Counted from the stretch's first letter, positions 8,920 to 18,009 are shown. The stretch is 64,000 nt of DNA from Luteococcus peritonei (GCF_039526385.1 NZ_BAAAIX010000015.1:1-64000); one strand, 5' to 3'. Translations and numbers: made by a program. The notes: generated by a model not told the origin, from the sequence alone.

Positions 8920-8986
8920 GAAGGCCCCGGGCGTGGTTGGATGCGGAGCAGTCGCACCCCCGCGGCCCCGGAAAGGAGTCGAGCCA

Positions 8987-10312
8987 ATGATGCTCGCCAT
9001 CTGGGGCTACCTGATCGTCGTCGTGTTCATGCTGCTGATCATGACCAAGAAGGCCACCCCCTTCACCTCGTTGGTCCTCGTGCCACTGGTCATCGGTCTG
9101 ATGGCCGGGCTCGGCAGCAAGGTCGGTCCCTTCGGTCTGGCGGGCATCAAGTCGGTGGCACCCACCGTCGTGCTGCTGCTCTTCGCCATCCTCTACTTCG
9201 GCCTGATGATCACCGCCGGCCTGTTCGACCCGCTGGTGCGCTTCATCCTCAAAGTGGTCAAGGGCGACCCGCTGAAGGTGCTGGTGGGCACCGCCATCCT
9301 GGCCGCAGTGGTGAGCGTCGACGGCGACGGCTCCACCACCACGATGATCGTCTGCTCCGCCATGATCCCGGTCTACAAGCGGCTGGGCATGAAGATGATG
9401 GACCTGGCCGTGATCGTGATCCTGGCCAACTCGATCATGAACCTGCTGCCCTGGGGCGGCCCGACGGCCCGCATCATCGCGGCCCTGGGCGTCGACGAGG
9501 GTGCCCTGCTGCGCCGCATCCTGCCCGGCATGTTCATCGCCATCGTCTGGATCATCGCGGTGGCCTGGATCCGCGGCCTGCAGGAGCGCAAGCGCCTGGG
9601 CATCCGCGAACTCGACAATGACGACATCGCCGCGATGCACGCCACCACCTCAGAGGAGGACGAGGCGCTGCTGCGGCCGAAGATGCTGTGGCCCAACTTC
9701 ATCCTCACCATGGTGCTGATGGTCCTGCTGGTCTTCGGCGGCATGTGGGGCCTGCCCAAGGTGCCCGCCTCGGTGCTCTTCGAGATCGGCTTCGCGATCG
9801 CCCTGCTGATCAACTACCGCAAGCTGTCCGACCAGCAGGCCATCATCAACATCCACGGCGCCAATGCGCTGCAGGTGGTCACCATGGTGCTGGCCGCCGG
9901 CATCTTCATGGGCATCCTCAACGAGTCGGGCATGAGCGAGGCGATCGGCACCTCGCTGGCCAACTGGGTTCCCAGCTCGCTGGGCGGTCAGTGGCCCCTG
10001 GTCACCGCCATCATCTCGGCCCCCGGAACCTTCCTGCTCAGCAATGACGCCTTCTACCTGGGCGTGCTGCCGATCCTGGCGAAGACCGGTGAGCAGTACG
10101 GCTTCAGCGCCATGGACATCGGCGTGGCCTCCACGGTGGGGCAGGCCTTCCACCTGCTCAGCCCGCTGGTGGGCTTCATCTACCTGCTGCTCAACCTGAC
10201 CGGTGTGGACATGGGCGCCTGGCAGCGGCAGGCCGGCAAGTGGGCGATCGGCACCTTCCTGATCTTCCTGGTCAGCATGTACGTCTTCGGAGGGGTGGCG
10301 CTGACTCGCTGA
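8987..10312 (+). CDS. CitMHS-family citrate/divalent metal symporter
   Basis: This inner-membrane secondary transporter has 441 residues and about 11-12 hydrophobic segments. The sequence matches the CitMHS family (metal-citrate:H+ symporters such as Bacillus CitM/CitH). Conserved stretches include SVDGDGSTTTMIV near residue 108, LPWGGPTAR near 155 and the C-terminal SNDAFYLGVLPILAK. The first of two adjacent ATG codons follows GAAAGGAG by 8 nt. No two-component sensor or citrate lyase gene accompanies it. The likely substrate is a Mg2+ or Ca2+ citrate complex; which metal cannot be told. Confidence 0.88.
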   Translation: MMLAIWGYLIVVVFMLLIMTKKATPFTSLVLVPLVIGLMAGLGSKVGPFGLAGIKSVAPTVVLLLFAILYFGLMITAGLFDPLVRFILKVVKGDPLKVLVGTAILAAVVSVDGDGSTTTMIVCSAMIPVYKRLGMKMMDLAVIVILANSIMNLLPWGGPTARIIAALGVDEGALLRRILPGMFIAIVWIIAVAWIRGLQERKRLGIRELDNDDIAAMHATTSEEDEALLRPKMLWPNFILTMVLMVLLVFGGMWGLPKVPASVLFEIGFAIALLINYRKLSDQQAIINIHGANALQVVTMVLAAGIFMGILNESGMSEAIGTSLANWVPSSLGGQWPLVTAIISAPGTFLLSNDAFYLGVLPILAKTGEQYGFSAMDIGVASTVGQAFHLLSPLVGFIYLLLNLTGVDMGAWQRQAGKWAIGTFLIFLVSMYVFGGVALTR

Positions 10313-10398
10313 GGTGAAGTGGCCTGGGGTCGGTACCGGTCCGGCGACTGTCGGTGGCGCACGGTAGCGTCTCAGACGTACCCGACGAAGGAGAAGAC

Positions 10399-10872
10399 AT
10401 GGTCAACGACATCGGCCCCAAGCCCACCGCCTTCGACATCGAGGAGGCGACCACCGGCAATGACGACTACCGCCAGGTGGCCTGGAGCGGCAAGTACCTC
10501 CAGGTGACCCTGATGTCGATCAAGCCGGGGGAGTCCATCGGCCTCGAGCAGCACCCCGAGACCGACCAGTTCCTGCGCATCGAGTCCGGTACGGGCGTCG
10601 CCGTGATGGGTCCCGCCGAGGACCAGCTGGACTTCGAGCAGGAGGTCGGCGACGACTGGGTGGTGCTGGTGCCGGCCGGCATGTGGCATGACGTGCGCAA
10701 CACCGGCGAGGAGGACCTCAAGCTCTACGCCATCTACGCCCCGGTGCACCACGCCGCCGGCATCGTGCAGGCCACCGCCGCCGACGCCGAGCGTGACGAG
10801 GAGGAGGGCCGGGACGAGCCGCCGAGCTGGAGCGTCCAGCCGGCCCCCGAGGCCGAGGACCAGACCGCCTGA
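10399..10872 (+). CDS. cupin-domain protein
   Basis: A small soluble protein (157 residues) with one cupin barrel. The motifs are GESIGLEQHPETDQFLRIESG and the second motif VPAGMWHDVRNTG, which give metal-ligand candidates H and E in the first motif and H in the second. An acidic tail rich in Glu and Pro follows residue 125. The ATG at 10399 has a GAAGGAGAAG site just upstream. Such single-cupin proteins include isomerases, dioxygenases and sensor-like proteins, so no function is assigned. The gene ends before a strong terminator. Confidence 0.8.
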   Translation: MVNDIGPKPTAFDIEEATTGNDDYRQVAWSGKYLQVTLMSIKPGESIGLEQHPETDQFLRIESGTGVAVMGPAEDQLDFEQEVGDDWVVLVPAGMWHDVRNTGEEDLKLYAIYAPVHHAAGIVQATAADAERDEEEGRDEPPSWSVQPAPEAEDQTA

Positions 10873-10886
10873 GCTCCCCACAACGT

Positions 10887-10920
10887 CGAAGGCCCCGATC
10901 CGTGAGGATCGGGGCCTTCG
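10887..10920. terminator. bidirectional terminator between the cupin gene and tRNA-His
   Basis: Arms CGAAGGCCCCGATC and GATCGGGGCCTTCG form a 14-bp stem with loop CGTGAG. The two flanking genes are convergent. The stem is nearly identical to the one at 340-371. Confidence 0.85.
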
Positions 10921-10926
10921 TGTCGG

Positions 10927-11000
10927 GGTGAGTAACGGGACTTGAACCCGCGACCACCTGGACCACAACCAGGTGCTCTACCAACTGAGCTATACCCACC
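10927..11000 (-). tRNA. tRNA-His (anticodon GTG)
   Basis: On the minus strand the acceptor is GTGGGTA/TACTCAC with an extra encoded G at -1 (11000) facing C73 (10927), the hallmark of bacterial tRNA-His. Loop TTGTGGT gives anticodon GTG. CCA is not encoded: the next bases read CCG. Confidence 0.95.
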
Positions 11001-11069
11001 ATGTGTTCTTCGGGCGTCTCCGCCCTGAACAGCTCGACCAGCATAGCGGCTCGCGCCGCCGCTGGGAAA

Positions 11070-11711
11070 TCAGGCCGGGTCGGTGCCCAGCAGGTCGGCG
11101 GGGCGAGACCCGGTGAGGATGCCCTGGTACTTGCGGGCGATGGCCTTGGCCTCGGTGGTGGAGGGGCCGGGGGCGGGCACGAAGACCGCCTCGCGGTAGT
11201 AGCGCAGCTCCTCGATCGACTCCTGGATGTCGGCCAGCGCGCGGTGGTTCCCGCTCTTGGCAGGGGAGTGGTAGTAGGCGCGCGGGAACCAGCGGCGGCT
11301 CAGCTCCTTGATGCTGGAGACGTCCACATTGCGGTAGTGCACCCAGCCCTCCAGCTCGGCCATGTCGCGCGCCAGGAACATCCGGTCGGTGCCGATGGTG
11401 TTGCCGGCCAGCGGCGCCTTGCGAGCGGTGGGGGCGTGGGTGCGGACGTAGTCGAGGACGATCTCCTCCGCCTCGCGCATCTCCAGGCCCCCGGCCAACT
11501 CGTCCAGCAGGCCGGACTTGGTGTGCATCTCGCGCACGAAGTCGCCCATCTGGGCCAGCGCCTCGTCGCTGGGACGGATCAGCACGTCGACCCCGTCACC
11601 CAGCACGTTGAGCTCCGAATCGGTGACCAGGGCGGCCACCTCGATCAGGGCGTCATTGGCCAGGTCCAGCCCGGTCATCTCGCAGTCAATCCACACCAGC
11701 ACGTCATTCAC
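11070..11711 (-). CDS. orn: oligoribonuclease
   Basis: This DEDDh 3'-5' exoribonuclease (213 residues) degrades 2-5-nt RNAs and pGpG in the cytosol. The acidic motif DCEMTGLDL (residues 9-17) supplies the metal-binding Asp and Glu. The later motif HRALADIQESI supplies the catalytic His and last Asp. I chose the GTG at 11711: a TAAGGT hexamer ends 7 nt before it, and AGGTGGGG there could also act as a ribosome binding site. The in-frame extension beyond it crosses the divergent tRNA-Arg and is not coding. A C-terminal extension of about 30 residues is typical of actinobacterial Orn. Confidence 0.93.
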   Translation of the reverse strand: MNDVLVWIDCEMTGLDLANDALIEVAALVTDSELNVLGDGVDVLIRPSDEALAQMGDFVREMHTKSGLLDELAGGLEMREAEEIVLDYVRTHAPTARKAPLAGNTIGTDRMFLARDMAELEGWVHYRNVDVSSIKELSRRWFPRAYYHSPAKSGNHRALADIQESIEELRYYREAVFVPAPGPSTTEAKAIARKYQGILTGSRPADLLGTDPA

Positions 11712-11718
11712 CCGCCCC

Positions 11719-11724
11719 ACCTTA
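11719..11724 (-). promoter_or_regulatory. -10 element of orn
   Basis: TAAGGT on the minus strand ends 7 nt before the GTG start at 11711. Confidence 0.4.
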
Positions 11725-11779
11725 CGCCCAGCCGACGGCGCCACCGTTGCGCCCGACGGGGTTCGGGACGGCCCGCCGC

Positions 11780-11785
11780 TAGGAT
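11780..11785 (+). promoter_or_regulatory. -10 element of tRNA-Arg
   Basis: TAGGAT ends 13 nt before the first base of the tRNA. No convincing -35 is seen at 17-18 nt. Confidence 0.45.
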
Positions 11786-11798
11786 GGTGCCCGACCCG

Positions 11799-11874
11799 GC
11801 CCCAGTAGCTCAGCGGATAGAGCAGCAGCCTTCTAATCTGTCGCGCGCAGGTTCGATTCCTGCCTGGGGCGCCA
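11799..11874 (+). tRNA. tRNA-Arg (anticodon TCT)
   Basis: The acceptor is GCCCCAG/CTGGGGC, the D stem GCTC/GAGC, the T stem GCAGG/CCTGC, and CCA is encoded at 11872-11874. The anticodon loop CTTCTAA gives TCT. The anticodon stem GCAGC/TCTGT has a G-T pair at its base and a C-T mismatch at the pair next to the loop (31-39). This is unusual, but the rest of the fold is sound. Confidence 0.92.
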
Positions 11875-11951
11875 GCAGCACCGGTACCGGGCGGCGGCCC
11901 GCAGGCGCGCCGCCCGGCCAGCGCCGACAGTGCGGTGTCGGTGGCGCGTGA

Positions 11952-11957
11952 CAGGAT
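11952..11957 (+). promoter_or_regulatory. -10 element for leaderless prsW-like mRNA
   Basis: CAGGAT ends 7 nt before the ATG at 11965. Confidence 0.4.
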
Positions 11958-11964
11958 GGATCCC

Positions 11965-13404
11965 ATGAGCAGCAGCACCCCTCGTCACCGGGGCTGGACC
12001 CTGACCGGCGCCCTGGAGCCCTCGGCCACCGTCCGGCCGGAGCGACGGGCGCGCGCGCTCAATGGCCTGCCCCGCAAGGACGTCGAGGGGCAGGGCTTCT
12101 GGATGCGCCAGCTCACCGACCCGTGGAACTGGCTGACCCTGGTGCTGGTGCAGCTCTACGCGTTGGCCCTGTGGCTGGTCTGGCGCCAGATGCATCCCGA
12201 CCAGGTCTTCGAGCAGGGCGTCATCCCCGGCATCGACTGGGAGACCGCCAAGAAGTGCGCCCGGCTGGCGGCACCCACCGCCGCGGTCTGGTCGGCCTTC
12301 TTCATCCTCGTCGACCGGGTGCGCCCGATGCGGCTGCGCTGGTGGGCGCTGGCCTTCGGCTGGGGCTCCTGCATGGCCATCTGGATCAGCCTCAACGTGA
12401 ACTCCTGGGCGGCCACCCTGCTCAATGTCTCGGCCGCCCCCGGTGATCCTGCCGCGCAGGCCCGGCCCGCCGTCTTCGTGGCGCCCTTCGTGGAGGAGGC
12501 CTCCAAGGGCACCTTCGTCTTCCTGCTGGCCATCCTGATGCGCTACCGCATCGTCTCCGCGCTGCAGGCGGTGAGCCTGTCCGGCCTGTGCGCCATCGGC
12601 TTCGCCTTCACCGAGAACATCGTCTACTACGCCCGCGGCTACATCTACGGCTCGGTCACCGCCGGCGCTGGCGACGTGGAGGAGGCGGTGCAGCAGCTGG
12701 TGCTGCTGCGCGGCGTCATCACCAGCTATGGCCATCCGCTGTTCACCATGTTCATCGGCCTGGGCATGGTGCTGGGCCTGCGCACCCGCAGCAAGCTGGT
12801 GCGCGTGCTGGCCCCGCTCACCGGCTTCGTGGTGGCGGCCTTCGGGCACATGGCCTTCAACGGCATGAGCAGCGTCAGCAACATGGGGATGGTGCGCCTG
12901 CTCGTGCAGTTCGCCGTCGTGGTGGCCTTCATGCTCTTCGTGCTGCTGCGCCAGGAACTCAAGGAGTACAAGCGGGTGGGCACCCGGCTGGCCGACTACG
13001 TGCTGATGGGCTGGCTGCCGGCCAGTGACCCGGCCGTCTACGGCCGGATGCGTTCGCGCTTCCGGCTGCTGCTGGTGGCCCTCTTCCGCGGCCCCCGCAC
13101 CTGGCTGGCCACGCTGCGGCTGATGCGCACCCTCACCGAGCTCGCCTACCTGCGCGACGCCATGGTGCGCGGCATCGTCGACGAGGCCGGCCAGGAACGC
13201 GAGAAGGAGCTGCTGGCCCGCGCCAAGGTGCTGCGCTCCCAGGGCCTGTCCGACCCTGCCGGGCTTCGGCTCGAGATCCCCTGGCACCGGCTCGCGGTCT
13301 GGCGTCGCCGTCGCCCCGCCGTCGCACCCCAGGCCTGGGCCGCTCCCGGCAGCCCCGCTCCGGTGCCCGTGCAGCAGCAGTCCTGGCCGGCGCCGCCCCG
13401 CTGA
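11965..13404 (+). CDS. PrsW-family intramembrane protease
   Basis: A polytopic membrane protein of 479 residues. The PrsW signature is visible in order: FVEEASKG (the EExxK-type motif), FAFTENIVYY, YGHPLFTM and FGHMAFN, each in or beside a hydrophobic helix, about seven to eight helices in all. The family cuts membrane-bound anti-sigma factors or other single-pass proteins; the target here is unknown. The C-terminal 130 residues are cytosolic, rich in Arg and end in a Pro/Ala-rich stretch. Upstream in-frame starts at 11935 and 11956 are less likely because the promoter-like hexamer lies between them and 11965. Confidence 0.85.
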   Translation: MSSSTPRHRGWTLTGALEPSATVRPERRARALNGLPRKDVEGQGFWMRQLTDPWNWLTLVLVQLYALALWLVWRQMHPDQVFEQGVIPGIDWETAKKCARLAAPTAAVWSAFFILVDRVRPMRLRWWALAFGWGSCMAIWISLNVNSWAATLLNVSAAPGDPAAQARPAVFVAPFVEEASKGTFVFLLAILMRYRIVSALQAVSLSGLCAIGFAFTENIVYYARGYIYGSVTAGAGDVEEAVQQLVLLRGVITSYGHPLFTMFIGLGMVLGLRTRSKLVRVLAPLTGFVVAAFGHMAFNGMSSVSNMGMVRLLVQFAVVVAFMLFVLLRQELKEYKRVGTRLADYVLMGWLPASDPAVYGRMRSRFRLLLVALFRGPRTWLATLRLMRTLTELAYLRDAMVRGIVDEAGQEREKELLARAKVLRSQGLSDPAGLRLEIPWHRLAVWRRRRPAVAPQAWAAPGSPAPVPVQQQSWPAPPR

Positions 13405-13522
13405 GCACGGGCTGTGCCCACGGCGGAAGTCTCAACCATGCCCGCGCGCGGGATGCGTGGTTCATGCCACAGTTGACGATGTACTCGCGGGCGCATCGCC
13501 TGCGCCCGTCGAAAGGACAAGC

Positions 13523-15442
13523 GTGAGCAGCAGCACCAGGCTGACGCAGGCACTCACCGAGCTGCGGGAATCCCTCGCACCGGTCCGGCTGCCCCTGCCC
13601 CTCCCGCAGGCCACCGAGCAGGCCCGCTCCGCGCGCGACATGCAGCGCCAGCTGGACGACTACATCCTGCCCCGGCTCGCCACCATCGAGGCCCCCCTGC
13701 TGGCGGTCGTCGGCGGCTCCACCGGTGCCGGCAAGTCCACCCTGGTGAACTCGCTGATCGGGCGGATCGTGACCACGCCCGGCGTGATCCGCCCCACCAC
13801 CAAGTCGCCGGTGCTGATCTGCCACCCGGCCGACGTGAAGTGGTTCGAGAACGACCGGATCCTGCCCGGCCTGGTGCGCTCGCGTTCCAGCTCCCACGAC
13901 CAGAACACCCTGCAGATCGTGGAGGAGGCCAGCATCCCGCAGGGCCTGGCCATCATCGACGCCCCCGACGTCGACTCCGTCGTGGAGCAGAACCGCAACC
14001 TGGCCGCGCAGCTGCTGCAGGCCGCCGACCTGTGGGTCTTCGTCACCTCCGCCGCGCGTTATGCCGACGCCGTGCCGTGGGACTTCCTCAAGGCCGCCGT
14101 CGACCGCTCCGCCGCCGTCGCCGTGGTGCTCGACCGCATCCCGCCGGCCGCCATGAACCAGGTGCCGCCGCACCTGGGCCAGCTGATGACCGAGCGCGGC
14201 CTGGCCGACTCCCCGCTCTTCGCCGTGCCGGAGACCGAGACCGATGCCGAGGGCCTGCTGCCCGACGCCGCCGTCTCCCCGATCCGCACCTGGCTGGCCA
14301 CCCTGGCCGCCGACCAGGCCAGCCGCCAGCGGATCGTGCTGCAGACCCTCGACGGCGCGATCGGGTCGCTGGCGGCCAAGGCGCCCGGCGTGGCCACCGC
14401 CGTCGACGCCCAGGCCGAGGCGCTGACCAGCCTGCGCGAGGACGCCGCCGCCAGCTACCGCGAGGCGGTGCGCCAGGTCTCGGTGCAGTCCGCCGACGGC
14501 ACCCTGCTGCGCGGCGAGGTGCTGGCCCGCTGGCAGGACTTCGTCGGCACCGGCGAGTTCATGAAGGCCATGGAGCAGAAGATCGGCTGGGTCCGTGACC
14601 GTCTGTTCGCCACCATCAAGGGCACCCCGCCGGAGGCCGAGGGTGTGAAGGTGGCCGTCGAGTCCGGTCTGGAGGCGCTGGTCCGCGAGGAGGGCGAGGC
14701 CGCCGCCGAGCGCGCCGAGGCCGCCTGGCGCGCCACCCCCTTCGGTCGCGACGTGCTGCGCAACCACACCGGCGGCGACCTGTCGCGCGCCTCGGCCGGC
14801 TTCCCCGACGCGGTGGCCCGTGCCATCCGCGACTGGCAGGGCGACGTGATGGAGCTGGTCAGCCAGGAGGGCATGGACAAGCGTGCCAAGGCCCGCTACC
14901 TGGCACTGGGCGTCAACGGCGCCTCCGCCGCCCTGATGCTGGTGGTCTTCTTCCACACCGCCGGCCTGTCCGGCGCCGAGGTGGGCATCGCCGGTGGCTC
15001 GGTGGTGCTGGCCCAGCGGGTGCTGGAGGCCGTCTTCGGTGACGATGCGGTGCGCAAGCTGGCCAACCAGGCCAAGTCCGACCTGGACGCCCGGGTCAGC
15101 GCCGTGATGGCCGACGAGCTGCGTCGCTTCGACGACGCGATCGCCGAGCTGGGCGGCGACCCCGAGCAGGCCGAGCGGATCCGCGAGGCCGTCGAGCAGG
15201 TCCAGTCCGCCCGCCACGGTGGCTACGACGACTTGGCTGGCACCGCGCTGCCCGCCGCCGCGGCCCCCGCCGCCGTCGAGCCGGCCGATGAGCAGCCCGC
15301 CCTGGGCAGCGCCGAGGACTTCCGCACCGCCAGCACGCCCGTGGTGGAGCCCGCCCAGCGCGAGCAGGTGCAGCTGAACACCGTCGAGGGACCCGCCCAG
15401 GGCGAGGTCGTCGACGCCGAGATCGTCCACGAGGAGCAGTGA
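13523..15442 (+). CDS. dynamin-like/YfjP-type GTPase, first of an adjacent pair
   Basis: A large GTPase of 639 residues. The P-loop GGSTGAGKST lies near residue 69 and a DAPD switch-II motif follows. The middle region is helical and rich in Ala and Glu. A hydrophobic segment around residues 470-510 (ALMLVVFFHTAGLSG ...) could insert in or touch membrane. The tail is Pro/Ala-rich. The GTG start follows GAAAGGA by about 6 nt; an earlier in-frame GTG at 13457 is less likely. Its stop overlaps the next GTPase gene (TGATG). Paired bacterial dynamin-like proteins remodel membranes; in Streptomyces such a pair acts at division septa. The role here is inferred. Confidence 0.78.
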   Translation: MSSSTRLTQALTELRESLAPVRLPLPLPQATEQARSARDMQRQLDDYILPRLATIEAPLLAVVGGSTGAGKSTLVNSLIGRIVTTPGVIRPTTKSPVLICHPADVKWFENDRILPGLVRSRSSSHDQNTLQIVEEASIPQGLAIIDAPDVDSVVEQNRNLAAQLLQAADLWVFVTSAARYADAVPWDFLKAAVDRSAAVAVVLDRIPPAAMNQVPPHLGQLMTERGLADSPLFAVPETETDAEGLLPDAAVSPIRTWLATLAADQASRQRIVLQTLDGAIGSLAAKAPGVATAVDAQAEALTSLREDAAASYREAVRQVSVQSADGTLLRGEVLARWQDFVGTGEFMKAMEQKIGWVRDRLFATIKGTPPEAEGVKVAVESGLEALVREEGEAAAERAEAAWRATPFGRDVLRNHTGGDLSRASAGFPDAVARAIRDWQGDVMELVSQEGMDKRAKARYLALGVNGASAALMLVVFFHTAGLSGAEVGIAGGSVVLAQRVLEAVFGDDAVRKLANQAKSDLDARVSAVMADELRRFDDAIAELGGDPEQAERIREAVEQVQSARHGGYDDLAGTALPAAAAPAAVEPADEQPALGSAEDFRTASTPVVEPAQREQVQLNTVEGPAQGEVVDAEIVHEEQ

Positions 15443-17076
15443 TGGCCCGCCGCAATCCCGACCGGATCGAGCTGCCGGAGAAGGTCCGCTCGCTGTCCGA
15501 GACCATCGAGCTGGCCGACGGACGCGCCGACTCCGAACTCGTCGACCGTGCCCGTCAGGTGGTGGGCCACACCGACAAGCGGCTCGCCTTCAGCGGTGAC
15601 ATCACCGTGGTGGCGCTGGCCGGCGCCACCGGCTCGGGCAAGTCGTCCACCTTCAATGCGCTGTCCGGCACCCAGCTGGCCGTGCCCGGCGTCACCCGGC
15701 CCACCACCAGCAAGGCGATGGCCGCCTACTGGGGCCAGCAGGTGCCCAATGACCTGCTGGACTGGCTGGAGGTCCCCACCCGCCACGTCGTGACCGGGGG
15801 AGACGAGGCCCTGCAGGGCCTCGTGCTGCTCGACCTTCCGGACCACGACTCCACCGAGCGCGCCCACCGCGACGAGGTGGACCGCCTGGTGCAGCTGGTG
15901 GACATGTTCATCTGGGTGGTGGATCCGCAGAAGTACGCCGACGCCGCCCTGCACGACCGCTACCTCAAGCCGCTGGCCGCCCACGCCGAGGTGATGATGG
16001 TGGTGCTCAACCAGGCCGACCGGCTGCCCGAGGGCCAGCTCGAACCCACCCTGCGCGACCTGCGCGCCCTGCTCGACTCCGAAGGCCTGGGCAAGGCGCA
16101 GCTGTGCGCCATCAGCGCCCTGAACGGCACCGGGGTCCCGGAGCTGCGCGCTCAGCTGGCCACCGCCATCCAGAACAAGCAGATGGCCGCCAAGCGCCTG
16201 GAGGGCGATGTGGTGCAGGCCGCCCAGGCACTCAGCGCCGACATCGGCCATGCCGATCCCGATGAGGTCTCCAGCGCCCGCACCCGCCAGCTGAACAAGG
16301 CGCTCGGCGAGGCCGCCGGCGTGGGCGTGGTCAGCGATGCTGTGCTCAAGGCGATGCGCCATCGCGGCACCCTGGCCACCGGCTGGCCCGCGATCAGCTG
16401 GGTCAAGCGGCTGCGCCCCGACCCGCTGCGCCGGCTGCACCTGGACAGCGTCAAGCTGGGCAAGAAGGCCGAGCTGGAGCCCGCCCGGGTGCAGCGCACC
16501 GGCGTGAACCGCGGTGGCATGAGCTTCAACGGCGTGCAGCAGGCCCGCGTCGACTCCGCGGTGCGTGCCGTGGCCGACGAGGCCTCCGCGGGCTTGCCCC
16601 GCGGCTGGGCGGACGCCGTGCGCACCGCCTCGCGTCGCGACGACAAGCTGCTGGCCGACGAGCTGGACAAGGCGGTGGCCACCACCGACCTGGCGATGGA
16701 CCGAGGCCAGGGCTGGTGGAAGATCTTCCAGGTGCTGCAGTGGCTGCTGATCGCCGCGGTGGTGGTGGGTCTGGTCTGGCTGGGCGCCCGCTTCGCGATG
16801 ATCTACTTCGGTCTGCCGCCGCTGGACCTGGGCCCCACCTGGCACGGCTTCGCGCTGCCCACCCTGCTGGTGATCGGGGGCGTGGCGGCAGGACTGCTGC
16901 TGGCCGCGGTCAGTCGGCTCCTGGTGGAATTCGCCGCCCGCGCCAAGGCGGCGCGCGCCACGGCCGTGCTGGAGAAGTCGATCGGCCGGGTCTCCGAGGA
17001 ACGCATCATCGGCCCGATCAATGCCGAGCTGCGCCGCTACGAGCAGGCCCGCGACACCGTCGCCCGCGCGCTCTGA
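15442..17076 (+). CDS. dynamin-like/YfjP-type GTPase with C-terminal membrane helices
   Basis: The protein has 544 residues. The P-loop GATGSGKSS is near residue 60, the switch-II motif DLPDHDS near 131 and NQAD is a variant of NKxD near 190. Two strong membrane helices lie near residues 430-460 and 470-495, and a basic, helical tail follows. The ATG overlaps the upstream stop and has GAGGAG 5 nt before it. Co-translation with the preceding GTPase suggests a heteromeric membrane-associated machine in which this subunit is the anchor. Confidence 0.78.
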   Translation: MARRNPDRIELPEKVRSLSETIELADGRADSELVDRARQVVGHTDKRLAFSGDITVVALAGATGSGKSSTFNALSGTQLAVPGVTRPTTSKAMAAYWGQQVPNDLLDWLEVPTRHVVTGGDEALQGLVLLDLPDHDSTERAHRDEVDRLVQLVDMFIWVVDPQKYADAALHDRYLKPLAAHAEVMMVVLNQADRLPEGQLEPTLRDLRALLDSEGLGKAQLCAISALNGTGVPELRAQLATAIQNKQMAAKRLEGDVVQAAQALSADIGHADPDEVSSARTRQLNKALGEAAGVGVVSDAVLKAMRHRGTLATGWPAISWVKRLRPDPLRRLHLDSVKLGKKAELEPARVQRTGVNRGGMSFNGVQQARVDSAVRAVADEASAGLPRGWADAVRTASRRDDKLLADELDKAVATTDLAMDRGQGWWKIFQVLQWLLIAAVVVGLVWLGARFAMIYFGLPPLDLGPTWHGFALPTLLVIGGVAAGLLLAAVSRLLVEFAARAKAARATAVLEKSIGRVSEERIIGPINAELRRYEQARDTVARAL

Positions 17077-17102
17077 GGCAGAACCCCCCAGCAGCACAGC
17101 AC

Positions 17103-17139
17103 CCAGGAGGGCCCGACCGCACCGGTCGGGCCCTCCTGG
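17103..17139. terminator. strong bidirectional terminator
   Basis: Arms CCAGGAGGGCCCGACC (17103-17118) and GGTCGGGCCCTCCTGG (17124-17139) form a perfect 16-bp stem with a 5-nt loop between convergent genes. Confidence 0.85.
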
Positions 17140-17160
17140 CGTCCCGGGGCCGGGTGTGTC

Positions 17161-18003
17161 TCAGGCGGAGAAGACGGTGGCGACGAAGTGCACCTGCACC
17201 TCCAGGCTGGAGGCCTGCGCCAGTCGCTCCTGGCCCTCCAGCGGCGTGTTCCAGCGGTAGGGCGTCATGCCCCATACCTCGTGCAGCTCCTGCGGCGTGG
17301 CCAGCTGCACGGTGGCCGTGAACCGACGACGCTCCACCACCGGATGGTTCTGCGCCAGGGCCACCAGCTCGTCGTGGGGCCGGTAGTGCGGGTAGATCAG
17401 CCGTCGCAGCTCGGCCAGGTGGCTGTCACCGGGGGAGACCACCAGGATCCGGCCGCCCGGGCGCACCACGCGGGCGAACTCCGCCTCGTGCAGCGGCGCC
17501 ATGATGCTGCACAGCAGGTCCACCGAGGCGTCGAGCACCGGCATGTCCATCACGCTCGCGACCGCGCTGAAGGCGCCGGGAACCCGCTTGGCCGTCAGAC
17601 GGACCGCCGGGCGGGAGATGTCGAAGGCCATCGTCTCGGCCTGCGGGGCCGCCTCGGCCAGGGACCGGGTGAAGGAACCCTCCCCGCAGCCGACGTCGAG
17701 CAGCGTGGCGACGGGGCTGGCGTCGGCCAGCTCGTGCGTGAGCGCTGCCAGCCCCTCGGACAACACCGCATAGTGCCCGCGGTCCAGAAAGCGACGCCGG
17801 TCGGACACCATGTCGGCGTCGTCGCCGATCACCGCCTTGCGGGAGCGGCCGGGCCGCAGCAGGTTGACGAAGCCCTCCTTGGCGCGGTCGAAGCGGTGGT
17901 TGTTGGCGCACCAGACCTCGCGGACGCCGAGGACCAGGGGATCGTGGCAGTGCGGGCAGGCGGCCAGCCGGCTGGTGGGGATGTCGTCCTGGGTGGTGCT
18001 CAC
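17161..18003 (-). CDS. rlmA: RlmA-type 23S rRNA (guanine-N1)-methyltransferase
   Basis: This SAM-dependent methyltransferase has 280 residues. The N-terminal zinc-binding site is C16, C19, C32 and H36 (CPHC ... WCANNHRFD). The Rossmann motif I is LLDVGCGEGSFTRSL near residue 100. The zinc module plus methyltransferase order is that of the RlmA(I)/RlmA(II), TlrB and MyrA family, which methylates G745 or G748 of 23S rRNA; the latter gives tylosin or mycinamicin resistance. Housekeeping or resistance cannot be decided. The GTG start is 6 nt after a TAGGCT hexamer. Confidence 0.85.
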   Translation of the reverse strand: MSTTQDDIPTSRLAACPHCHDPLVLGVREVWCANNHRFDRAKEGFVNLLRPGRSRKAVIGDDADMVSDRRRFLDRGHYAVLSEGLAALTHELADASPVATLLDVGCGEGSFTRSLAEAAPQAETMAFDISRPAVRLTAKRVPGAFSAVASVMDMPVLDASVDLLCSIMAPLHEAEFARVVRPGGRILVVSPGDSHLAELRRLIYPHYRPHDELVALAQNHPVVERRRFTATVQLATPQELHEVWGMTPYRWNTPLEGQERLAQASSLEVQVHFVATVFSA

Positions 18004-18009
18004 CCGCCC

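Noticed and set aside
17161..18003. A dedicated macrolide-resistance gene
   Set aside because: RlmA-type methyltransferases are also housekeeping, and no antibiotic cluster surrounds it.
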